Below, piece by piece: positions 7,082 through 14,998 of a stretch of DNA of 29,816 nucleotides (within the stretch, counting starts at the first letter, position 1; each line of letters opens with the position of its first letter). This DNA is from a virus. The notes below the pieces were generated by a model. It was not told where the DNA came from. It saw nothing but the letters and a program-made list of their open reading frames with translations, and made no database searches. The stretch is taken from positions 1 to 29,816 of IMG/VR virus record IMGVR_UViG_3300009152_000148; one strand, written 5' to 3'. Position numbers and translations under genes: made by a program.

Positions 7082-9153
7082 TATGTGTATGTTGTTTCAA
7101 TTACTTTTAATAAACTTATTTTTGTAGTATTATATTCCATAGGATTAAATCCATCAACTTTGTTTAGCCTAAATAAAACTCCATCTATCCAAATGTATTT
7201 GCTAAAGTCTAAATTCAATATATCAATAGTATTAAGCAAAGCAGAACAAGTTAATAGTTTACTATTCTTGTCTGTTATCTCTGCTATGTAATCACTATGA
7301 TAGGCATTAAATAGATTTGTTGTTGGGTATGTTGTAGGGGTAAATGATAACTCTTTAGGTGCTCCAAAGTTAATATCATTAGCAGGAGAAGTAGGGTCAT
7401 CTAAATGCCCTGCATAACCATAAGCAGTAGGACTACTTAATACAGTTCCTAAATTCATTATATTCCAACTAGCTACCCCTGTTATCTTTTTAACTTGCAT
7501 AATTCTTATAACACTATCCATGGCATCCTCTTTTGTATTGTTATTAGATAGCTTATAAATAGCAGGATATATTTTATCAGTTCCTGTTTGTTGAAATAAA
7601 ACGCTAGGTGCAAATATTATATCTGTTGTTTCTGTATCTTTTGCAAAGTCAAACTCTGTATCATAAATTCTATCTGCGTATCCTTCGCTATATTTCTTCG
7701 TGTAGTTTTCATTATAAAAATCGTTATCTGTCTTATACTTATATTGAAAGTATCTTGCATTAAGTTCACTCATTGGCTTTATACTTAATGGCTTTGACCT
7801 ATCTATTTTATTAGACCAATCCTCTGCGTTATCACTAACTGAAGGATAGAAATTTATGTAAGGTTTTATTAATATCTTTTTATCATCCCACTTATCATCA
7901 TAAACATATAGGTTAAACATCTTACATATACTCAAAAAGAAATCTCTTTGAAATATACCTTTAGGAATTACATTATTAATTTTAATATTTTCTCCATAAT
8001 TAATAGGTACTATTTCTACTGAAGTAGTTGTCATATCAAATCCTGAAGAACTCAAACTATTAAACTCATAAGGTTGACTACCTAATGACCAAGTAATATG
8101 CACTTGAAAATAATCATTTGTATTAATTGTTACACCTGTCAAATTAAAGTTTACTTGGAAAAAATTACCACTAAATCCTGTACCCATATTATATGAAGCA
8201 ATAGCAGTTCCATTCTTCTTTAAAAACATTGTAGCATTTTGACCTATTGCCCACTCTGCGTTTACATTAAAATCTATATTTACTACTTTTGAAGTAGCAC
8301 CTGTATATGTAAATAATGTATTACTAGAAGTCAAAGTAAAGTTACCTAATGTAAATGTTCCAAATTGCAAATACAATTCAACTGCAGTTCCACTATATAC
8401 TTGGTCTAATGGGTATGCTTTTAATTGAACATTACTTGAACTAGATAAAACCTTTTGATTATGTGGTATTATAAGTCTATTAAATAAATTTAAATCACCT
8501 GCTTCTAAATCTAAATCATATGTGTAATCTGTTCCTGCAAATATTTTATTTATATATTCTTTAACAAATAAAGCAGGTCTAAATGTGCTTACTTGAAAAT
8601 CCTTTTTTAAAATACCATAAGTTCCGGTGCTAACATTACCAAAGTCAATCAATGGATAATAATATCCTACCCCTGTTATGCTATTCCAACTGCTTGTAAT
8701 ATTTGAAACATTATAAGTATGGTCGTATGCACTAAAATCTAAATCCTCTAGTCTTGAATTTCCTAATGCAGTTATAAAACCGCCTAACTCACCAAAGACT
8801 GAACATTGATATTCTATTGTTTTATTATCTACAACTATCTCAAGTATTCTTAATGTGCCTTTAAATATCTGTACCTTGTCAATAAATATCTTGCATTGTG
8901 CTGCTTTACTAGCATTGAAGTTATAGTTTACATTAGGCAAAGTATTATCAAAGAAGTTAGCATTACCCAAGTCAAATACAAAGCCAAAGATTTGGTTATT
9001 TATAGCAGTACCTGATAATGATATTGTTTTGCTGAAGGAAGTATTTTTACTACCAAAGTCTGTAATATCATCAATGGCATAAGTAAACTCTGTACTTATA
9101 TCTTGCAATAAATCTAGTTTATAATCTTCTACATATATCTCTGTACTAATCAT
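7081..9153 (-). CDS. Large tail protein (baseplate/tip-like)
   Basis: At 690 residues this is the largest protein in the window. The N-terminus (MISTEIYVEDYKLDLLQDIS, then TYAIDDITDFGSKNTSFSKTI) is a pattern I associate with tail-tip or hub-like proteins next to tape measures in Bacteroidetes phages. The body is beta-rich with many aromatic and Asn residues. No hydrolase motif or membrane segment is evident. It overlaps both neighbours by one base (TAATG type) and is probably co-translated with them. A distal-tail/hub role is inferred from size, position and composition. Confidence 0.7.
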   Translation of the reverse strand: MISTEIYVEDYKLDLLQDISTEFTYAIDDITDFGSKNTSFSKTISLSGTAINNQIFGFVFDLGNANFFDNTLPNVNYNFNASKAAQCKIFIDKVQIFKGTLRILEIVVDNKTIEYQCSVFGELGGFITALGNSRLEDLDFSAYDHTYNVSNITSSWNSITGVGYYYPLIDFGNVSTGTYGILKKDFQVSTFRPALFVKEYINKIFAGTDYTYDLDLEAGDLNLFNRLIIPHNQKVLSSSSNVQLKAYPLDQVYSGTAVELYLQFGTFTLGNFTLTSSNTLFTYTGATSKVVNIDFNVNAEWAIGQNATMFLKKNGTAIASYNMGTGFSGNFFQVNFNLTGVTINTNDYFQVHITWSLGSQPYEFNSLSSSGFDMTTTSVEIVPINYGENIKINNVIPKGIFQRDFFLSICKMFNLYVYDDKWDDKKILIKPYINFYPSVSDNAEDWSNKIDRSKPLSIKPMSELNARYFQYKYKTDNDFYNENYTKKYSEGYADRIYDTEFDFAKDTETTDIIFAPSVLFQQTGTDKIYPAIYKLSNNNTKEDAMDSVIRIMQVKKITGVASWNIMNLGTVLSSPTAYGYAGHLDDPTSPANDINFGAPKELSFTPTTYPTTNLFNAYHSDYIAEITDKNSKLLTCSALLNTIDILNLDFSKYIWIDGVLFRLNKVDGFNPMEYNTTKISLLKVIETTYT

Positions 9154-10379
9154 TATCTAAATTGGCTTGTTAAATATTTACCTACTTCTATGTCAATCTC
9201 AAAGTTGAATAATTTGTCGCTGCTTTCTAATTTATACTCATAGTTACTGCTGCTAATTGTAACAGGGAAATAAGCACCTTGCACTTCCATATATGTAATA
9301 GTACTTGCAAATAATTGTGCTAACCATTCGTAATCCTGTTGGCTAACCCAATCAGATATAAGATGAAACTTATCCTTATGCTGAATTGCATAGTTCAAAG
9401 TAGTTTCATTATACTTATTATAGCTATCTATATTGCTCATAGTGTTTCCGCTTAACTGCCAATCGTTTCTTCTGTACGAAGCCCTTTGTAGTTCTGTACT
9501 TCGTTTATTAACTAATGCAAACTTCATAGTATCCCAACCGCCTAGCCTATTAAGGAAATGTAAATTGTACTGCTGATATTTAGGATAGCACTTTTGTTTA
9601 AATTGTAACTTCCTAGATATTGCCACACCTAATTTAACATAAACATTATAGCCATAAGTAGATTCTGTTATTAAACTTCTACCTGCGAATGTATTTATAT
9701 GACCTGCCTGTAAATTAAATAAGTTCATTTCACCACTAAATGTAATGCCACCACTTGCAGTATCTATTACTGAACCTGATTCATTTATAACATCAATGAA
9801 AGCCGAATAAGAACCTGCAGTAATCTTAAAATAAGTTGCATAAAAATTATCCCCATATTCAATCGTAATATTTTCATTGTCTCTTTCTGTAATCCAATCA
9901 TCTGTAAAGTTTTCTATTAGTAAATTGTCGTAATAATCAGACAATACTAATGGGGTATTATTATTAGTAAATAGAATATCTGCAAATAATGGTGGGTAAT
10001 AATTGTAAGCACTTAAAGCACCTGATGCAAGGTTAAAACTTGTAACTAAATTACCACCGCTTATATACTCCTCACCTACTTTAATTTCTGATGCTACCTT
10101 TATTTTGTCATTAGATGCTACTAATATTGATGAACCGGATGGCTCAAAGTAATTAGTTACATAAGACCTTACCATTGGGGATGCGTTAAATATACCATAG
10201 CTTCCTTCTGCGGAAGGTGATGGATATACCTTTGTTCTGCTTACTTGTGCATTATTTACATAAACATCATACACAAACTTAAATGCTAGTTCACCTACAT
10301 TAGTTGAACTTGAAACGAACCATAAGTCATCGTGCATACTGCTATAAGGTGCAGGACTACTTTGTATTGTTATTGCCAT
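9153..10379 (-). CDS. Tail-associated structural protein
   Basis: The 408-residue protein is beta-rich with many Tyr, Ser and Asn residues and no catalytic motif. It begins MAITIQSSPAPYSSMHDDLW and contains NRLGGWDTMKFALVNKRSTE (about 280-299), a stretch I associate with virion proteins adjacent to the tape measure in Bacteroidetes siphoviruses. The C-terminus has a long strand-rich region ending FEIDIEVGKYLTSQFR. It shares a one-base overlap with the 690-residue tail gene and overlaps the end of the gp10-like gene. Distal tail or baseplate component is the best guess; no domain is named with certainty. Confidence 0.7.
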   Translation of the reverse strand: MAITIQSSPAPYSSMHDDLWFVSSSTNVGELAFKFVYDVYVNNAQVSRTKVYPSPSAEGSYGIFNASPMVRSYVTNYFEPSGSSILVASNDKIKVASEIKVGEEYISGGNLVTSFNLASGALSAYNYYPPLFADILFTNNNTPLVLSDYYDNLLIENFTDDWITERDNENITIEYGDNFYATYFKITAGSYSAFIDVINESGSVIDTASGGITFSGEMNLFNLQAGHINTFAGRSLITESTYGYNVYVKLGVAISRKLQFKQKCYPKYQQYNLHFLNRLGGWDTMKFALVNKRSTELQRASYRRNDWQLSGNTMSNIDSYNKYNETTLNYAIQHKDKFHLISDWVSQQDYEWLAQLFASTITYMEVQGAYFPVTISSSNYEYKLESSDKLFNFEIDIEVGKYLTSQFR

Positions 10380-11022
10380 TGTTTTGTTTATTTGTTGCTT
10401 GGATCTTTATATTTATATCTTCCCCCAATGCTGCTAATATTACAGTAGAGAAATTACTATTAAATGTTGAACTAAGTGCATTGTCAAAGTAATGCGTAGA
10501 TCTTAAACCTTTCCTATGGATAGATCTAGCAATTAAGAATGCTAAAGACTTTGGACCATCTACTGCTTTTGTTTCTACACCTAACTTTGTATACTTTTTA
10601 ACTGATTGTACTTTTGTATTACTATAATCTATTAACCGTTTTGCTACAGATATAGGTATACTTTTTTTAGATTTATTAAATTTAAAAGGTGTTTTATTAT
10701 CTGCCTTTTCATTTCTAGTACCTTGCACACCTTTGTTTACAAACTCAAAGTACTTCGATGCAGGTTCACTTGCCGGATAACCTAATGATAATACATACGT
10801 ATTACCAAACCTTTTTTGCTCCATCTTGATTTCGTTAATATCCCCCGAGGATACAGTTTTGTTTAGTTTTAAGTTTCTTTGAGCTTCTGTAATAAATGAG
10901 CCACCAAACAATGCTAAAATTTCCTCTACCACCGGCAATTCATCATTAGGTACATTAGCAGTTCCAAGGGATGCTAATATCTTTGATGCTAAAAACTTTG
11001 CTTGTGATGTTGATATATTCAT
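10357..11022 (-). CDS. HK97 gp10-like tail/neck component
   Basis: The 221-residue protein has an N-terminal helical region, a central Lys-rich part and a segment LAFLIARSIHRKGLRSTHYF (about 161-180) followed by DNAL, which matches the pattern of gp10-like tail-completion proteins (helix, KGLR, then TxYF and a terminal helix). The C-terminus is Asn/Lys-rich and low in complexity. It is the first gene after a terminator-like hairpin (11047-11085) and its 3' end overlaps the next tail gene by 23 nt. No promoter with a good -7 box is visible upstream, so it is probably reached by read-through. Confidence 0.65.
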   Translation of the reverse strand: MNISTSQAKFLASKILASLGTANVPNDELPVVEEILALFGGSFITEAQRNLKLNKTVSSGDINEIKMEQKRFGNTYVLSLGYPASEPASKYFEFVNKGVQGTRNEKADNKTPFKFNKSKKSIPISVAKRLIDYSNTKVQSVKKYTKLGVETKAVDGPKSLAFLIARSIHRKGLRSTHYFDNALSSTFNSNFSTVILAALGEDINIKIQATNKQNNGNNNTK

Positions 11023-11046
11023 TATTAATAAATAGTGGAACTACCT

Positions 11047-11085
11047 AAAAATAACTAACCCCTCCTTTTTTAAGGGAAGGGTCAG
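11047..11085 (-). terminator. Intrinsic terminator-like hairpin after the chaperone genes
   Basis: On the minus strand CTGACCCTTCC pairs with GGAGGGGTTAG (11 pairs including two G-T) around an A-rich loop, followed by TTATTTTT. It begins about 20 nt after the stop of the frameshifted chaperone extension and lies before the gp10-like gene. Partial termination here could reduce tail and head gene expression or fix an mRNA 3' end. Confidence 0.75.
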
Positions 11086-11104
11086 TAAACCAAAAACTAA
11101 AAAA

Positions 11105-11377
11105 CTATCTAACCTTCTTTATTTGCTCATTGTCATAATCTGTCTTTGCTTTTAGATAGGACAGAATATTTAAACATTCTATTGTACTTAACTCATAAGC
11201 TTGCGTAACTGTGCAATTTTCGTACTCGGCAATAAGTTTGGTGCTATACTGCCATCCAAAATACTCAATAAATTTGCTACCACCTCTATCGCTTCCTTTT
11301 GTTTCATCCCCACCGTTGTTAATCTGTTCACCATATAATCCTGTGAAACTTCTATCCAATTTCTGTAGACTTGATAA
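11105..11377 (-). CDS. Tail assembly chaperone C-terminal extension, read by -1 frameshift
   Basis: This frame has no ATG start of its own. It is open in the -1 frame from the T-run at 11376-11385 to a stop at 11105 and would add 90 residues after Phe162 of the upstream chaperone, giving a fusion of about 252 residues. The extension looks like real protein: a Gly/Asp-rich linker (NNGGDETKGSDRGG) and then a helical domain (KFIEYFGWQYSTKLIAEYEN) with a Lys-rich end. This mirrors lambda G/GT, where the T part binds the tape measure. It overlaps 190 nt of the zero frame. A homopolymer miscount could mimic this, but both frames read plausibly. Confidence 0.65.
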   Translation of the reverse strand, partial: LSSLQKLDRSFTGLYGEQINNGGDETKGSDRGGSKFIEYFGWQYSTKLIAEYENCTVTQAYELSTIECLNILSYLKAKTDYDNEQIKKVR

Positions 11378-11862
11378 AAAAAAAACAAACTATGGTAAAC
11401 ATCTATAAACTTTGCACCTAACATATCATTAGCATACTCTTGGTGATTGCTTGCATCGTATGGAATGTTAACCCATATACCAAACATATTTCTTTTTTGT
11501 GGTATAACCATTGTTGCTGCTAACTTATGTAGGTTTCCATATAGATCTTCACTAAACACTTTGCTTTCAATATACCTAGCAAATGGCATTTTACTTATAT
11601 CATAGTTTACTTTGTATCTTTTGGTCTTAGATATGCGTATAAACTTAATAGGACTGCCTTTAATCGGTTCATTTAGAAATTCAATGGTTTTACTTAGTTG
11701 AGCGTATTCGTTCAAAGGAAGGCTGTCTATTTGCATTTCTGTAAGGTTGTTAACTATTGCCACCAATCTTACATTTAGATCTAGATCTGTATCATTCTTA
11801 TCTTTTTCATTAAGAACATTGTAGATCTGTTGATATTGCCATACTGTTATATCCTTCCACAT
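11188..11862 (-). CDS. Tail assembly chaperone (lambda G-like)
   Basis: The 224-residue protein starts MWKDITVWQYQQIYNVLNEK, a helical N-terminus with early acidic and aromatic residues typical of tail assembly chaperones, followed by helical segments. Residues 160-162 are Phe-Phe-Phe coded by a run of ten T, followed by 62 more zero-frame residues. It lies at the head of the tail block before gp10-like, tail-tip and tape measure genes, the right place for a G/GT type chaperone that keeps the tape measure soluble. Starting ATG 11862 is 33 nt after the dCMP deaminase stop. Confidence 0.65.
   Translation of the reverse strand: MWKDITVWQYQQIYNVLNEKDKNDTDLDLNVRLVAIVNNLTEMQIDSLPLNEYAQLSKTIEFLNEPIKGSPIKFIRISKTKRYKVNYDISKMPFARYIESKVFSEDLYGNLHKLAATMVIPQKRNMFGIWVNIPYDASNHQEYANDMLGAKFIDVYHSLFFFYQVYRNWIEVSQDYMVNRLTTVGMKQKEAIEVVANLLSILDGSIAPNLLPSTKIAQLRKLMS
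11376..11385 (-). other. Ten-T slippery sequence for -1 frameshifting
   Basis: The minus strand reads TTG TTT TTT TTT TAT in the chaperone frame. A one-base slip back on the T-run leaves perfect re-pairing and moves the ribosome into the open extension frame. No strong downstream hairpin was found by eye, so slippage efficiency may depend on the homopolymer itself. Confidence 0.6.
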
Positions 11863-11895
11863 ATTATAAATTTAACTTGTTTTATACCTGTTTTT

Positions 11896-12294
11896 TTATA
11901 TACTTAGCATTGTAAATGGTATTTGTAATGCTGTTAACCCTGAAAAATCCCTGTACATTTTAAGAAAGTATACGTGCTTTATACCTGCTTGTTTAATTAG
12001 TTTGCAACATTCAAAGCAAGGTGACAGTGTTAAGAATAAATCTGAATCTTTTGCGTTTACTCCTGCTTTTAGTATAGCATTGCACTCGGCATGGATTACT
12101 TCCTTTTTTGTAACTCCTTGTTCGTCTTCACAGTCATTGCAAAATCCTGCAGGTGTTCCATTGTAACCGTAACTAATTATATTCTTATCCTTAACTATTA
12201 TTGCACCTACTTGCGCTCTTGTACATCTGCTAAGGTTGGATACAGTTATTGCTAACTGCATATAGGTATTAAGCATTCTTAACGAAGGTTCCAT
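11896..12294 (-). CDS. Deoxycytidylate (dCMP) deaminase
   Basis: The protein (132 residues from Met at 12294) has the zinc cytidine/dCMP deaminase signature: HAE (H68, E70) and PCFEC (C93, C96) for zinc and catalysis, preceded by the CTRAQVGAIIV and GYNGTPAG substrate-binding region typical of dCMP deaminases. It converts dCMP to dUMP, the substrate of thymidylate synthase-type enzymes, and a thymidylate-synthase homologue lies about 1.7 kb upstream in the same operon. The open frame extends nine residues further to 12321, but I chose Met at 12294 because it fits the usual family N-terminus. It overlaps the MazG-like gene by 26 nt. Confidence 0.88.
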   Translation of the reverse strand: MEPSLRMLNTYMQLAITVSNLSRCTRAQVGAIIVKDKNIISYGYNGTPAGFCNDCEDEQGVTKKEVIHAECNAILKAGVNAKDSDLFLTLSPCFECCKLIKQAGIKHVYFLKMYRDFSGLTALQIPFTMLSI

Positions 12295-12571
12295 TTGACA
12301 TTTTTCCTTTACGTGATTCAATTACTTTATATGCACTATTAATACAATCTTCGAAATCTAACTTCGAAAGCTTTGCAATGCTAACTAATACTACAACACA
12401 ATCACCGATAGCGTCTTTTATTTCTGCTTCGTTTTTGTGGATTATAGCTTTAGCAAGTTCGCCTGCCTCTTCTAATAGTTTAAGTGTTTGTGTTTTAGGA
12501 TCACCTGATTCGTATATTCCTTTATCAGTTGCCCATTGTCTAATTGGTTCGAATTCATCTTTTAAGTTCAT
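12269..12571 (-). CDS. MazG-like nucleotide pyrophosphohydrolase
   Basis: The 100-residue protein carries the MazG/all-alpha NTP pyrophosphatase signature EExxE (E34, E35, E38 in LEEAGELAK) followed by ExxD (E50, D53) and a second acidic residue in DAIGD. These residues bind magnesium and cut (d)NTPs to (d)NMP and pyrophosphate. With the downstream dCMP deaminase it could reshape the dNTP pool, for instance by yielding dCMP or dUMP. The start is preceded by AAAAACTAAATACA. It overlaps the deaminase gene and the small gene upstream. Confidence 0.83.
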   Translation of the reverse strand: MNLKDEFEPIRQWATDKGIYESGDPKTQTLKLLEEAGELAKAIIHKNEAEIKDAIGDCVVVLVSIAKLSKLDFEDCINSAYKVIESRKGKMSNGTFVKNA

Positions 12572-12737
12572 TGTATTTAGTTTTTAAGTATTTAACATTA
12601 TTTAGTTTGCCTTTCTTTCTTATCTCTTCTAAGACCCTTTCTGCTTCCTCTTTGTCGTTACCGGATATTTCTGATATTAGTAAACAGTGTGGGTTTTGTC
12701 TAATGACTTTATCTATTGCTACTTTTGATTTTGCCAT
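12555..12737 (-). CDS. Small unknown protein (60 aa)
   Basis: The 60-residue charged protein reads MAKSKVAIDKVIRQNPHCLL, then an acidic helix NDKEEAERVLEEIRKKGK and a basic end. It fills the space between the asparagine-synthetase-like and MazG-like genes, overlapping both slightly (19 and 17 nt), as is normal for this genome. No family is recognised. Coding is supported by tight packing and lack of another gene there, but a gene this small could be spurious. Confidence 0.55.
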   Translation of the reverse strand: MAKSKVAIDKVIRQNPHCLLISEISGNDKEEAERVLEEIRKKGKLNNVKYLKTKYNELKR

Positions 12738-14014
12738 ATTTCAAAGTGTTTTTCTTTAACTTTATTTAAATTGTAATCCTTATCGTTCTTATGTCTAAGC
12801 GGTTTCTTTTTGCCTTGTACTACAAATGTAGGTAAAAATTCTTTATAAACGTCACGTAAAACCTTTTTATCTTGCCTATCTTTATACGGTATAGATCTAG
12901 ATAAATGTACCAATCTATTCGACATTAAAGGACTTCTTGCTTCTTTTGTGTGTATCATAGATGTTCTATCTATTCTAATGTTATGATAATAAGGTAGTTC
13001 TTTAAATACATCAAAGTCCCAAGTATCCGATTGTAATGAACGTTGATAACCACCAAACAACTCGTCTGAACCATCTCCGGTTAAAACAAATGAATTTTTA
13101 CAGTTTTTAAATAATAAATAATTAGGAAGTAAACTACCATAATCTAGTGAATGTTCATAGCAATAGATTGCATCTTTAAAATAAGATTCATCGTTTTCTA
13201 CAAATGTAACTTCTAATCCATTCTTATCACAAATATCTTTAACTGTTTCACTTTCATCTGACATATAAGAAACTATATTAATGTCTTTAGTCTTTTTCAT
13301 TACGTGATGCAATACAATGTTACTATCTAAACCTGATGAAAGCAATAAAGATATACCATCAATCCTATTTTCTAATCTATCTGTAACTGACTTTTCTATT
13401 AGATCATATAGATTGCCATTTAAAATACCTTTAAAGTAATTAATTGTACTAATTCTATTTGCTAAAGAATTATCATAGTAATAACAATATAATACACCTG
13501 GAATAAATCTAGATATATTAGAAAAGTTAGTATCCATTCTGCCAAATGAATATATATCATATACCATGTAACGATATTCGGAATCAATTAATGGTTTAAT
13601 TTCCGATGATATACCTTTTGAACTATAATACAATTGCTTTTTACCTAATGGATCTGTAAAAGAATATATAGAACTATTTTTATAAATAATAGAGATTGCC
13701 CAAAAGCCATCCCACTTAATAGATTCAGTATATAGTTTTATTATATCTTGATTAAACGATTTAAATATATCTTGCAAATAATGTAGATCTGATTTTGCTC
13801 TTGGATTAAGTTCTTTATAATTAAATATCTCACCATTAAATACTAAGATACAATTAGAAAATACTAAGGGTTGTTTAATGCCTTGGTTATTAGAACTTAA
13901 TGGCAAAGAATTAAAACAAACATTCCAATTACTATATAGTTCATTAACCTCTTCACTGCCTCTATGTTTAATTAGATTTGGTATAGTTTCTTTTGTTATT
14001 GTAAATCCACACAT
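12719..14014 (-). CDS. Compact glutamine-dependent asparagine synthetase-like amidotransferase
   Basis: All hallmark motifs are visible in 431 residues, short for a family usually near 550-630. Cys2 follows the initiator Met (MCGF) as the glutaminase nucleophile, with HRGS (17-20) and NGEIFNY (60-66) in the class II glutaminase domain. The synthetase half has the PP-loop SSGLDS (226-231), LTGDGSDELFGGY (311-323) and R-SPLMSNRLV. It should hydrolyse glutamine and transfer ammonia to an ATP-activated carboxylate. In the phage the acceptor could be free aspartate or a carboxylate on a modified base or sugar. Its ATG overlaps the stop of the thymidylate-synthase-like gene by one base, suggesting coupled expression. 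Confidence 0.88.
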   Translation of the reverse strand: MCGFTITKETIPNLIKHRGSEEVNELYSNWNVCFNSLPLSSNNQGIKQPLVFSNCILVFNGEIFNYKELNPRAKSDLHYLQDIFKSFNQDIIKLYTESIKWDGFWAISIIYKNSSIYSFTDPLGKKQLYYSSKGISSEIKPLIDSEYRYMVYDIYSFGRMDTNFSNISRFIPGVLYCYYYDNSLANRISTINYFKGILNGNLYDLIEKSVTDRLENRIDGISLLLSSGLDSNIVLHHVMKKTKDINIVSYMSDESETVKDICDKNGLEVTFVENDESYFKDAIYCYEHSLDYGSLLPNYLLFKNCKNSFVLTGDGSDELFGGYQRSLQSDTWDFDVFKELPYYHNIRIDRTSMIHTKEARSPLMSNRLVHLSRSIPYKDRQDKKVLRDVYKEFLPTFVVQGKKKPLRHKNDKDYNLNKVKEKHFEIWQNQK

Positions 14015-14709
14015 TATTTTATCATTTTGTTTAGTGTATATAAATCTGATTTAAAACAATGTAAGTTGCCAATCCATACATTCATATTGCCAGGTTGTAA
14101 TCCAATTTGTGTTGCTACATGTTCTAATAAACGATACGTCATATATAAATCATTTTTAAAATGCCTAACTATATCGCAAGACCTAATTAAATAAGTAACT
14201 TCCAATTTATTATCCACCCGATTAAACCAATAACCAATTGTACATGGAACACGTTCGCCATGATTAGATTGATCTTCTGGATGCCAAACAGATAGGAATG
14301 CTTGTCTTGTATATGTATTTATTTTAAGTCTTTCTATTATATCATTTAAATCACCGTAGTCAAATCTAATACCTTTAAAGCCTTTACACCAATACCTTTC
14401 CATATAGTTATGACTAAACTTACCGCCCGATCTAAATAGATCATCATTATCTAATGATTTATAATAAGGCCAATTCTTGTATTCATTACCTGGATTAATT
14501 GGTTGACCATTAATTCTTTCTTTAAAATGATCCTCAGACCAAGGCATATCTTGATTTAGATCTTGTATATTATCAATAGTAAAAAATATATTATTTAATG
14601 AAACCATCGGATTGTTTTCATTTATTTTAATAGATTGCCATTCCGTATTATTTGAAACAGTATTATATATTAAAAATTGTTTTATAATTTGTTTTAACTT
14701 CTTATTCAT
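14014..14709 (-). CDS. Thymidylate synthase-family protein (possible pyrimidine hydroxymethylase)
   Basis: The 231-residue protein shows ThyA-fold core motifs: YTRQAFLSVWHPEDQ (133-147), ERVPCTIGYWF with the catalytic Cys156, RSCD (176-179), and GLQPGNMNVWIGNLHCF. The usual His after Pro-Cys is Thr here, and the C-terminus ends about 10 residues past the H-containing motif, lacking the roughly 45 residues that close over folate in ThyA. The family adds a one-carbon unit at C5 of dUMP or dCMP. An Asp (D187) falls near the residue that is Asn in thymidylate synthase and Asp in dCMP hydroxymethylases, but alignment there is uncertain. Gene order with the synthetase, MazG and deaminase genes points to nucleotide or base modification. 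Confidence 0.8.
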   Translation of the reverse strand: MNKKLKQIIKQFLIYNTVSNNTEWQSIKINENNPMVSLNNIFFTIDNIQDLNQDMPWSEDHFKERINGQPINPGNEYKNWPYYKSLDNDDLFRSGGKFSHNYMERYWCKGFKGIRFDYGDLNDIIERLKINTYTRQAFLSVWHPEDQSNHGERVPCTIGYWFNRVDNKLEVTYLIRSCDIVRHFKNDLYMTYRLLEHVATQIGLQPGNMNVWIGNLHCFKSDLYTLNKMIK

Positions 14710-14998
14710 TACTAATTGTTATATCATTATCAAATTTTATATTCTCTTGGTAGTTATTTAATGCACCTACATAAGCTGCAACATCTAATAAGTTATCTTG
14801 TTTATGAGAATGACTTTCTCTAGCTAACTTTAATGCAATTTGAAAATTATAAATATCAAGTGTTGTAATTTCTTTATTAGAAAGTACAGATGCAATTATA
14901 GCAGCTTTTTTATTACATAAACTAAACGGACCATACTCTCGTTCTTTCTCTTCTGATCGTTTGTTTACTATTTCATTTGCTTTTTCTAGTATATTCAT
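14702..14998 (-). CDS. DUF6378-like small protein
   Basis: The 98-residue protein has R-SEEKEREYGPF, then a helical stretch ending KLARESHSHKQDNLLDVAAYV (about 53-76). This R...YG plus KxAR...DNxxDxxxY arrangement matches the DUF6378 type of phage proteins, whose biochemistry is unknown to me but which recurs near nucleotide metabolism genes. Its 3' end overlaps the thymidylate-synthase-like gene by 8 nt and its ATG overlaps the stop of the tiny membrane gene upstream. Confidence 0.65.
   Translation of the reverse strand: MNILEKANEIVNKRSEEKEREYGPFSLCNKKAAIIASVLSNKEITTLDIYNFQIALKLARESHSHKQDNLLDVAAYVGALNNYQENIKFDNDITISNE

Noticed and set aside
14211-14219. TTATCCAC-like DnaA box
   Set aside because: Single mismatched site inside the thymidylate-synthase-like gene, not near the iterons.
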